A stretch of DNA of 64,000 nt from CAJWOS01 sp964502005 (lineage in GTDB: Bacteria; Myxococcota_A; UBA796; UBA2385). The notes under the pieces are model-generated. The model was given only the letters and a program-made list of their open reading frames with translations, was not told the origin of the DNA and made no database searches. The position numbers and the translations under genes were made by a program. Below, in pieces: positions 33,331 to 40,776 of the stretch (the stretch's first letter is position 1; every line of letters starts with the position of its first letter). The stretch covers positions 124,001 to 188,000 of the forward strand of contig CAZCUX010000006.1 in the NCBI GenBank assembly GCA_964502005.1, read 5' to 3'.

Positions 33331-34704
33331 ATGACCAAATTGCCGAATGAGTCCGTATTGTGGAGCCGTCATGTCCTGGTTGACGGTGCGTTGTCTCCAG
33401 CTTCGATACACGTTCGTGGGGAAACCATCGTGGGCGTGCGCCCTTCCGACCGTGCGCCCGAGGGTGCCGAAGACTTTGGCGCGTTGGTCGTGATGCCTGG
33501 AATCGTGGACACCCACGTCCATGTCAACGAACCTGGCCGTACCGAGTGGGAAGGTTGGGACTCTGCAACCCACGCCGCGGCGCTCGGGGGCGTCACGACG
33601 CTCACCGACATGCCACTCAACAGCATCCCCGTCACCACCACGGTCGATGCCCTCGTGGCGAAAGTAGACGCGACGCCTGGCAAGCTCCATGTCGATTGTG
33701 CGCTGTGGGGCGGCGTCGTGCCGGGAAACACCACCGAGCTTGCACCGATGGTCGCCGCAGGCGCCCGCGGCTTCAAGTGCTTTTTGTGTCCGTCGGGGAT
33801 TGACGAGTTCCCGAACGTCGGCGCAGACGACCTCCGGCAAGCGATGCCCGTGCTGCGGGACGCCGGCGTACCCCTGCTGGTACACGCCGAGTTGGAGCTG
33901 GCCCTCTCGGAAGCGTCGCGTGCTATTGTCGAAAATGGCGACTCCAGCGACTATCTCACCTACCTTCACAGCCGCCCTCCCGAGTGGGAAGACGCGGCCG
34001 TCGCGATGATGGCCGAGCTTTGCGAAGAGACCGGCTGCCCGGTGCATATCGTGCATCTTTCGAGCGCGGGTGCCCTCGATATTCTGCGTCGCGCGCGGGC
34101 CCGTGGCTTGCCCATGACGGCCGAGACGTGCCCGCATTACCTTTGTTTGCAAGCCGAGGACGTCCCGCGCGGAAACACGGCCTTCAAGTGCGCGCCGCCG
34201 ATTCGACCGGGACGCAATCGTGAGCTTTTGTGGGCGGCATTGGCCGAAGGCGTGCTCGATGTCGTAGTAACCGACCACAGTCCGTGCGTGCCGTCCCTCA
34301 AGCTGCTCGACACGGGCGACTTCATGAATGCGTGGGGCGGAATCGCGTCGCTTCAGCTTGGCCTCGCGAGCGTCGCCACCGAAGCGCGGCGGCGCGGACA
34401 CGCAATTGCGGACATCTCGCGTTGGATGTCGGCGGGACCCGCACGTTTGTTGGGCCTTCCGGCAGGCCACATCAAAGCCGGTGCCCGCGCTGACCTCATC
34501 GTGTGGTCGCCGGATACATCGTTTGTCGTGGACGGGCGGCGCTTGTCCCACCGGCACCCGACCACACCGTACGACGGTCGTCGCTTGTCGGGAACAGTGT
34601 CCCACACCTATTTGCGGGGCAGCTGTATTGTGTCGGACGGCGTTCTTGTGCGTCCATCTACAGGACAGCTACTTCGTTCGCCTTTGGAGCGTTCTCATGT
34701 CTGA
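33331..34704 (+). CDS. allB: Allantoinase
   Basis: Amidohydrolase (457 aa) that opens allantoin to allantoate. The dinuclear metal-site motifs of the cyclic amidohydrolases are intact: PGIVDTHVHVNEPGRTEWEG near residue 60, the bridging-Lys region ARGFKCFLCPSG, the His in VHAELEL, VHIVHLSSA, and the Asp in VVTDHSPC. Length and the NEPGRTEWEG sequence favour allantoinase over dihydroorotase or dihydropyrimidinase. The ATG at 33331 gives the usual N-terminus; the frame is open to 33286. Its stop overlaps the next gene by eight bases. Confidence 0.94.
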   Translation: MTKLPNESVLWSRHVLVDGALSPASIHVRGETIVGVRPSDRAPEGAEDFGALVVMPGIVDTHVHVNEPGRTEWEGWDSATHAAALGGVTTLTDMPLNSIPVTTTVDALVAKVDATPGKLHVDCALWGGVVPGNTTELAPMVAAGARGFKCFLCPSGIDEFPNVGADDLRQAMPVLRDAGVPLLVHAELELALSEASRAIVENGDSSDYLTYLHSRPPEWEDAAVAMMAELCEETGCPVHIVHLSSAGALDILRRARARGLPMTAETCPHYLCLQAEDVPRGNTAFKCAPPIRPGRNRELLWAALAEGVLDVVVTDHSPCVPSLKLLDTGDFMNAWGGIASLQLGLASVATEARRRGHAIADISRWMSAGPARLLGLPAGHIKAGARADLIVWSPDTSFVVDGRRLSHRHPTTPYDGRRLSGTVSHTYLRGSCIVSDGVLVRPSTGQLLRSPLERSHV

Positions 34705-36235
34705 GCCTTCCGTTCCTGTCGCCCGATTTTCTGGACTCCCCGACCTCGCGAGCGCCGCGATGGGGGGCCGCGCGATTTGGGCCAGCGACTCGTTCTTCGC
34801 ATCCGTCGACAACCTCGTGCTCACCCACGAACCCGTGTGGGACGCCGACGCCTACACCGACCGCGGCAAGTGGATGGATGGCTGGGAACCCCGCCGGCGT
34901 CGTCATCCTGGCCATGACACCGCCATCGTGAAGCTCGGTGTCCCCGGCACGCCCGTGGGCGTAGACATCGACACGCGCAACTTCTTGGGCAACCACGCGC
35001 CGTATGCGTCGTTGGACGTCACGACCGCGCCTGCGGACGCCGACGCCGCTTTCCTGCGCGACCACGCCGTGTGGACAACGGTCCTCGACCAAGTGCGCCT
35101 GGAGCGGGGCGGCCCCAACGTCTTCGCCTTGCGCGCGATGCCCGGCGTCACCCATGTCCGTCTGCATATCTACCCGGCGGGTGGCGTCGCGCGATTGCGG
35201 GTGTTTGGCGCGCCGACACCGGTGACTGAAGGGCCTGTGGACCTGCTTTGCGCATCGAGCGGCGGGCGCGCGCTGGCCTGCTCGGATATGTTCTTTTCGC
35301 GCATGGACAACCTCATTCGACCCGATGAGGCCGTCAATATGGGCGACGGTTGGGAGACGAAGCGTAGTCCGTTGCCGCGCACCGACTGGGTCATCTTGGC
35401 GCTTGGCACACCAGGCACAATCGACGAGATTTTGCTTCATACGCGCCACTTCAAGGGAAACTATCCGACGGGTGCGCGGGTGGAGGCACTGTATTGGCCC
35501 AAGGCGCCTCCCCATGCGCTCAGTCAAAGCGAAGACTGGACGCCCATTATCGACGATACGCCCCTCGGGCCGGACCAAGCGCATACGGTCGCCGTTCGCC
35601 AAAATGGGCCGTGGACGCACGTCCGCATGACCATCCTGTCCGACGGGGGCGTCTCGCGGTTGCGTGCATATGGTTCGCCGACCGAGCGCTGCCCCGCCGA
35701 CACCGACCCGCAGCTTCAGTGGCTCAACGCGGCATCCGTGGAGGATGCCGCTGCGTTTTTGGCGCGATGCTGCGGCGCGCGTCGTTGGGTGCAGCAGATG
35801 GTCGCCGCGCGGCCTTTTCAGAGCCAGACCCACCTTCATGGACACGCGCGCCATGTGTGGTGGCATCTCGGGGACGGCGATTGGGAAGAGGCGTTTACCC
35901 ATCATCCCCGCATTGGGGCGGATGTTGCGGCGCTGCGGGCCAAGTTCGCGACGACGGCCAGTTGGTCGGCCAACGAGCAAGCAGGCGTCAGCGGGGCAGA
36001 CGATTCGACCCTGACGGCGCTCGCCGCGGGAAATGTGGCGTATGAAGAACGATTCGGACACATTTTTATTGTGTGCGCCACGGGCCTCTCGGCAGGTGAG
36101 ATGTTGGCCCGATTGAACGCGCGCATGAATCTTTCCGCTGAGGACGAGCTTCGTATCGCGGCGGGCGAACAGGCAAAAATCACGGCGCTGCGCTTGCAAA
36201 AGTGGTCAGTGCCCGAAGCGCAGGAGACCCGATGA
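34697..36235 (+). CDS. Allantoicase-OHCU decarboxylase fusion
   Basis: Bifunctional protein of 512 aa. Residues about 1-330 are allantoicase with its two repeated jelly-roll domains (GRAIWASDSFFASVDNLV...GWEPRR, and GRALACSDMFFSRMDNLI...GWETKR); it hydrolyses allantoate to ureidoglycolate and urea. Residues about 345-505 are 2-oxo-4-hydroxy-4-carboxy-5-ureidoimidazoline (OHCU) decarboxylase, with HPRIG, the SANEQ Glu and YEERFGHIFIVCATG; it makes S-allantoin. The two reactions are not consecutive; allantoinase acts between them. It overlaps allB by eight bases and uraH by four (ATGA), so the three are coupled. No internal stop or frameshift separates the halves. Confidence 0.93.
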   Translation: MSEPSVPVARFSGLPDLASAAMGGRAIWASDSFFASVDNLVLTHEPVWDADAYTDRGKWMDGWEPRRRRHPGHDTAIVKLGVPGTPVGVDIDTRNFLGNHAPYASLDVTTAPADADAAFLRDHAVWTTVLDQVRLERGGPNVFALRAMPGVTHVRLHIYPAGGVARLRVFGAPTPVTEGPVDLLCASSGGRALACSDMFFSRMDNLIRPDEAVNMGDGWETKRSPLPRTDWVILALGTPGTIDEILLHTRHFKGNYPTGARVEALYWPKAPPHALSQSEDWTPIIDDTPLGPDQAHTVAVRQNGPWTHVRMTILSDGGVSRLRAYGSPTERCPADTDPQLQWLNAASVEDAAAFLARCCGARRWVQQMVAARPFQSQTHLHGHARHVWWHLGDGDWEEAFTHHPRIGADVAALRAKFATTASWSANEQAGVSGADDSTLTALAAGNVAYEERFGHIFIVCATGLSAGEMLARLNARMNLSAEDELRIAAGEQAKITALRLQKWSVPEAQETR

Positions 36236-36570
36236 GCAGCATCTCGACCCATGTTTTGGACACCGCGTTGGGGCGTCCGGCGGCCCATGTTCCCGTGCGG
36301 TTGGAGATACAACGGGACGGGGCGTGGGTGGAGCTTGGCCGTGGCGTGACCGACGCGGATGGCCGAAACCGCGAATTGTTGGGCGGCGCGCCATTAGAAG
36401 CGCGAGTGTACCGGATCTCGTTTGATGTTGCGGCGTACCATGCGTCGGTAGGGGTCGACGGGTTCTTCCCGCGCGCGTCTATCGAATTCCAAGTTCGCGA
36501 TGCCCAGATGCACCACCACGTCCCGCTTTTGTTGAGTCCGTTCGGGTATTCGACCTATCGGGGCAGTTGA
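36232..36570 (+). CDS. uraH: 5-hydroxyisourate hydrolase (transthyretin-like)
   Basis: Enzyme of 112 aa that hydrolyses 5-hydroxyisourate, the PuuD product, to OHCU. The N-terminal signature STHVLDTALGRPA and the C-terminal active-site tetrapeptide YRGS are both exact. No signal peptide is present, so the enzyme is cytoplasmic. The ATG overlaps the stop of the fusion gene (ATGA). Last gene of the allB operon. Confidence 0.96.
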   Translation: MSSISTHVLDTALGRPAAHVPVRLEIQRDGAWVELGRGVTDADGRNRELLGGAPLEARVYRISFDVAAYHASVGVDGFFPRASIEFQVRDAQMHHHVPLLLSPFGYSTYRGS

Positions 36571-36682
36571 GTCCAAACGCGCCTTGGAGCGCCATTTTTG
36601 TAAAGCCGCGGTAGGTTGTCCAAGTTTGTCGTGCGAATTCGTTTCGCCTTCGCTACACTCGTCGTGCGCTCTAGGAGTTCCG

Positions 36683-37486
36683 ATGTCGACCCGTATTCTT
36701 TTGATGGCCAGCCTTGTGTTCCTTGGCGGTTGCGAAGCCGCTGAACTGGAAATGCCCGGTGTCGACGCAGATGTGCTCAAGGCCATCGGCGCCGGCAGTG
36801 GGGACGGCGGCTTGGGGAGCTTGGACTCCGATGGCGACGGTATGTCCGATGCCGACGAAGAAGCCGCAGGCACCGACCCCTCTTCCGCCGACACCGACCT
36901 TGACGGCTGGCTCGACGGCGAAGAATTCGAGCGCAACACCGACCCCCTCGATGGTGCCGACAAGCCCTACACCGGCGGCTGGCCCATCGGCGAATGTCGC
37001 GACTCGCTCTCGGCGGATACCTCCTTGGCCCCGGGCAATGTGGCTCCGAACTTCGAACTGACCGATATGTACGGCGATACCGTCCGGTTGCACGATTTCT
37101 GCCACATGGCGGTGTTGGTGGTGACGGGTGCGGGTTGGTGCGGACCTTGCCAGGAATACCGGGCAACGATGGCCCAGCACTTTGATACGTACTTCGCGCG
37201 CGGCCTCATGGTGGTCGACCTCATGGGCGAAAACGCCTCCGGTCAGTCGCCCAGCCAGGACGATTTGGTGGCTTGGGCTGACGGTCATCCGTATGCCGTG
37301 TTGGGCGACCCCAACTGGTCTGTTTCCAACACGGGCTATGTCTCTGGCGGCATCCCGGCGATGTCCTTGTTGGCGCCCGGTGCCCAAGTGGTCTACGCCG
37401 ATGGTCGCCCGCCGTCTGCATCCGACATCGAGGCGATTCTTCCGGCCAACTTTGTGTTGCCGGAGTGGGTCGAGCTCCCGGAATAA
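36683..37486 (+). CDS. Lipoprotein with calcium-binding repeats and a thioredoxin-like (TlpA-type) domain
   Basis: Protein of 267 aa. A lipoprotein signal (MSTRILLMASLVFLGGC) predicts lipidation at Cys17. Residues about 45-95 hold thrombospondin type 3-like Asp repeats (LDSDGDGMSDADEEAAGTD, DTDLDGWLDGEE) that bind calcium in related proteins. From about residue 115 comes a TlpA/peroxiredoxin-like fold (GNVAPNFELTDMYGDTV) with the active dithiol WCGPC and a cis-Pro loop GGIPAMSLL. It is probably a periplasmic or surface thiol-disulfide protein. TAGGAG precedes the ATG by six bases. The combination is frequent in myxobacterial exported proteins. Confidence 0.85.
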   Translation: MSTRILLMASLVFLGGCEAAELEMPGVDADVLKAIGAGSGDGGLGSLDSDGDGMSDADEEAAGTDPSSADTDLDGWLDGEEFERNTDPLDGADKPYTGGWPIGECRDSLSADTSLAPGNVAPNFELTDMYGDTVRLHDFCHMAVLVVTGAGWCGPCQEYRATMAQHFDTYFARGLMVVDLMGENASGQSPSQDDLVAWADGHPYAVLGDPNWSVSNTGYVSGGIPAMSLLAPGAQVVYADGRPPSASDIEAILPANFVLPEWVELPE

Positions 37487-37517
37487 GGCCCGATTCGTTG
37501 GCCTGCAGTTTGGGTTG

Positions 37518-37548
37518 ACCGGCTTGGAGATTCCAGGCCGGTTTTTTT
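37518..37548 (+). terminator. Rho-independent terminator after the thioredoxin lipoprotein gene
   Basis: Stem ACCGGC/GCCGGT (37518-37523, 37537-37542) followed directly by a T7 run (37542-37548). A textbook intrinsic terminator 31 bp past the stop. Confidence 0.8.
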
Positions 37549-37668
37549 GTTTCCGGGTCGGGAATGCGGCTGGGTTTGTTGGAACCGCCTGCAAGTTTTC
37601 GCGTGCCCCTTCGTTGCAAACACGGACACGGGGGCTCTGCGATATGGTTGCCCCACTTGGAGGTCAGC

Positions 37669-40600
37669 ATGACCGAAACTGGGCAGGATCTCGCGCAACC
37701 GAGTGGGCGTGGCCGCCGTGCCCTGCGTGCCGTAGGTATTGGCACGGGGCTGCTCACGCTGCTGTGCGCCGGCGCAATCATCGGTCCGATGCGCTGCTGG
37801 AGCGCGTGGTTTCGGTGGGGTATCGAGGTCTCGACCTGTCCGGCGGGAACGCCTCTTCCTACGGCCCAAGTGGACGTGCGCGGTGTCGGGCGCGCGCAGG
37901 CGGGCACCATCGCGGTCTCCGCCGAAGCGACCTACACCGATGGACCCGCCGACATCGCATGGACCACGCCCTTGGATGTGGACGGTGCGAGCGTGGTTCT
38001 CGTGCGCGCAGATGGCACGGAGACAGAGCTTTCGCCGAAGGACGACGGCTGGGAGTCCCCCGACCGGCTGCAGGTCGGCACATTCGCGCTGCCGGCCGAC
38101 CTCCCCGATGGGGACCACCAGCTTCGCGTATTGGTCGATACGCCCATTGGGGAGAGCGTCGTAACAATGGGCCTTCCGGTGTTCGCTCCGGCGACGGTCC
38201 ATATGCTTACCGACCGTCCGCTTTACGAACCGGGCCACACCGTTTCGTTTCGCAGTGTCGTGCTGCGCGCGCGCGACCTCGTCCCGCTGGGGGGGCGTCC
38301 GGGTCGGTTTGTGGTGCGCGACCCGCGTGGGGAGACTGTCTTCGAGGAACACGCCGCGGCTTCGGAGTGGGGCGTGGCTTCTTCGTCGATTCCGCTTGAT
38401 TCGCAGGCGATGCTGGGAACATGGTCAGCATGCTGGTTGTCGGGCGTAGCGGAAGGTTGTGCGCCCTTTGAAGTCACGCGGTTTACCCTGCCGCGATTTA
38501 CGGTCAGCGCCAATAGCTCGATGGCCTGGGCGCGCCGCGGCGACACGCCGCGCTTCGAAGGCACGGTGCGCTTGGCGTCGGGTGCGCCGGTCGCCGACGC
38601 CGAGATTTCCGTGACGTGGTCCGTGAATGGTGCGTGGCAGCCCACCCATACGTGGTTGCACGAGTCCCTTCCCACCGAGACCCGCACCGACCGCGCAGGC
38701 CGGTTCTCGCTGTCGGTCCCCGAGATTCCCCAAGACCTCGTAGACACCGCGACTTTGGTGGCACACATTTCGGCCACGGACCCCACGGGCGACCGGCAGG
38801 CCACCTCGGCTACGCTGCTATTGTCCGTCGATAATATCGCAGCCGAAGCCGTATCCGAAATCGGTGAGGCGTCGCTTGTAGATGGCCTCAACAACCGCCT
38901 TTGGGTCCGGGCCACGACACCCAATGGCACCGCATTTCCCCATGCATCTCTGACGCTCGAACGTGCCTGGGACCCCACCGCGCCGCCGCTCGTCGCCGAG
39001 GCCGACGAAGATGGCGTGGCCGTGTTTCAGGTCGACCCTGGGGCTCCCGTGAGCGTCGTGGTGGAGGAGCCTCCGGTTCGTCTGCCGCCGCCACCGCCGC
39101 CCATTCAGCTTCAGTCCGTGCAAGACATGGGCCGGAACTTGTCCGCAGGATTGGGCGACTACCGGACGTTGGAGGCGGCGGAGTCGCGGTTGCTCGCCTG
39201 CCAAAACTTCGTCACCGGAAGCAGTCGACGCGTTGAAGTCGTCATGGTGGTCGAGCAAGGCCGTGTTGTCGATGCGTGGGGCGCAAGCGAACCGCTGGTC
39301 GATTGTGTCGTCCGTGCGATGGGCGGCGTGGCGATGCCGTCAGGACATGCGCGTGTCCTCAAGGCGGGGTGGATGCTCCAGCCTGCGGCGATGCCCGGCC
39401 TGTCGGCGCAAGTAGAGCCGTGGCTGGGCGGTGCGCCCGATGGCCTCGACCTCGCAATCCAGCAACAACTGGCAGGTGCGCGGATTTGTCTACCCCGGGG
39501 CCAACAAAATCGGAAGTTGTCGCCCCAAATGGTGTATTCCATCGAGGAGGGCGCGTCTGCGGTGTCCGTGCGGTGGTTAGAAGCCGAAGACGGGCAAGCG
39601 GACGGTATCTCTCGCCCGTGCTTGGCGCGTTCGTTCCAAGGCCTTCGACTCGCCGCGCCAGCCGACCAAGCAGCGCGCGGACTCGTGCGGTTGACGGGAA
39701 TCGCCGCGCCCGCCGGTGCGGGAGGGCCGTCGCTTCCCCAAGAGCGGGTGGTCACCGCCTACGACCTCCGTTTGACCGCACGTTCAAAAGACGGCGAGGT
39801 GCTGGGCAGCACGCGCCTCGTATTGCCTCCCGGCCAAATCCCGGATTTCCGCCTGCGCGCCGAGCCCACGTTGCCCCAACCGGGCGAGACGGTGGTGGTG
39901 TCGATGGTGCGCGGTCCCAATTTCTCGGGGGAGCTGCCCGACAAGCTGGTCTTGCGCCATGCCGACGGCTCGTTTTTGGAGGCCGAGCGCGAAAAAGACG
40001 CGAAGTCCGTGCAGTTCACGCTTCCAGCAGACAAGACGGGCTGGTGGTCTGTGACGTGGGCGGGCTCGGTATCGCGCGTGTACGTGGCGCCGCCGGGACG
40101 CCTCGATGTGCAGATTTCGAGCGACAAAGACACGTATCGACCTGGCGAAGCGGCCACCTTCACGGTGCGCACCACCAACGAGTCCGGTGCAGTGTCGGCG
40201 GCCGTCAGCCTGTTTGGCGTCGACGAAACGTTGTCGGCCTTGGCGCCTTTGCCGGGACCGGATGCGATGTCGTCCTTGCAAGCGCAAGTCCCGACCCCGT
40301 CGCCTGCGTTTGGCGCGCTCGACGGCGTCGCGCTCGTGAAGGGGCATTTGCGCGGGGAAAACGCCCGCATGGCGACCATTCTCCGCGTTGGTGAGCCACC
40401 GTCGCCCGAGTCGCTGGACGCGCCGGTGTCGGTCTATGGGTCAAACGGTGTCGATGTGCGCGGGGCGGTTGTGGACCCCTTCTTCCCCATCCTGGCCGAG
40501 CTTTTGCGGCAGGAGCGGGCATGGGAGAGAGACGCGCCCGCCGAGGACCGCCTGACGCCCGCCCGAGCTGCCCGCCTGTTTGCCCAAGCGCGAAGCGTCG

Positions 40601-40776
40601 TGCAGGAGGCGGGGGGCACGGTGACGGATGCCTATGGGCGCCCCCTCCGCCTTTCAACGTTGCCGGCAGATTTGTTGGAACTGACGGCACCCCATGCCAT
40701 CGCCACCGACGGCGCGCGCCTTCCCGAAGACCTTGAGAATTGGGCACAATGGGTGGCCCGTGAGGAGCCAAAATGA
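37669..40776 (+). CDS. Alpha-2-macroglobulin-like protein, N-terminal half, with AgmX-like insertion
   Basis: Protein of 1035 aa with an N-terminal membrane anchor (about 20-45). Repeated macroglobulin beta-sandwich domains follow: VHMLTDRPLYEPGHTVSFRSV is the MG2 hallmark, and VQISSDKDTYRPGEAATFTVRT is a later one. Residues about 480-665 interrupt this pattern with one or two cysteine-paired modules resembling the AgmX/PglI C-terminal domain (RVEVVMVVEQGRVVDAWG...DCVVRAMGGVAMPSG). Such proteins are periplasmic antiprotease or envelope-defence factors in other bacteria. GGAGG stands six bases before the ATG. The stop overlaps the next start (ATGA): the classical single chain is split into two coupled genes here. 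Confidence 0.82.
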   Translation: MTETGQDLAQPSGRGRRALRAVGIGTGLLTLLCAGAIIGPMRCWSAWFRWGIEVSTCPAGTPLPTAQVDVRGVGRAQAGTIAVSAEATYTDGPADIAWTTPLDVDGASVVLVRADGTETELSPKDDGWESPDRLQVGTFALPADLPDGDHQLRVLVDTPIGESVVTMGLPVFAPATVHMLTDRPLYEPGHTVSFRSVVLRARDLVPLGGRPGRFVVRDPRGETVFEEHAAASEWGVASSSIPLDSQAMLGTWSACWLSGVAEGCAPFEVTRFTLPRFTVSANSSMAWARRGDTPRFEGTVRLASGAPVADAEISVTWSVNGAWQPTHTWLHESLPTETRTDRAGRFSLSVPEIPQDLVDTATLVAHISATDPTGDRQATSATLLLSVDNIAAEAVSEIGEASLVDGLNNRLWVRATTPNGTAFPHASLTLERAWDPTAPPLVAEADEDGVAVFQVDPGAPVSVVVEEPPVRLPPPPPPIQLQSVQDMGRNLSAGLGDYRTLEAAESRLLACQNFVTGSSRRVEVVMVVEQGRVVDAWGASEPLVDCVVRAMGGVAMPSGHARVLKAGWMLQPAAMPGLSAQVEPWLGGAPDGLDLAIQQQLAGARICLPRGQQNRKLSPQMVYSIEEGASAVSVRWLEAEDGQADGISRPCLARSFQGLRLAAPADQAARGLVRLTGIAAPAGAGGPSLPQERVVTAYDLRLTARSKDGEVLGSTRLVLPPGQIPDFRLRAEPTLPQPGETVVVSMVRGPNFSGELPDKLVLRHADGSFLEAEREKDAKSVQFTLPADKTGWWSVTWAGSVSRVYVAPPGRLDVQISSDKDTYRPGEAATFTVRTTNESGAVSAAVSLFGVDETLSALAPLPGPDAMSSLQAQVPTPSPAFGALDGVALVKGHLRGENARMATILRVGEPPSPESLDAPVSVYGSNGVDVRGAVVDPFFPILAELLRQERAWERDAPAEDRLTPARAARLFAQARSVVQEAGGTVTDAYGRPLRLSTLPADLLELTAPHAIATDGARLPEDLENWAQWVAREEPK

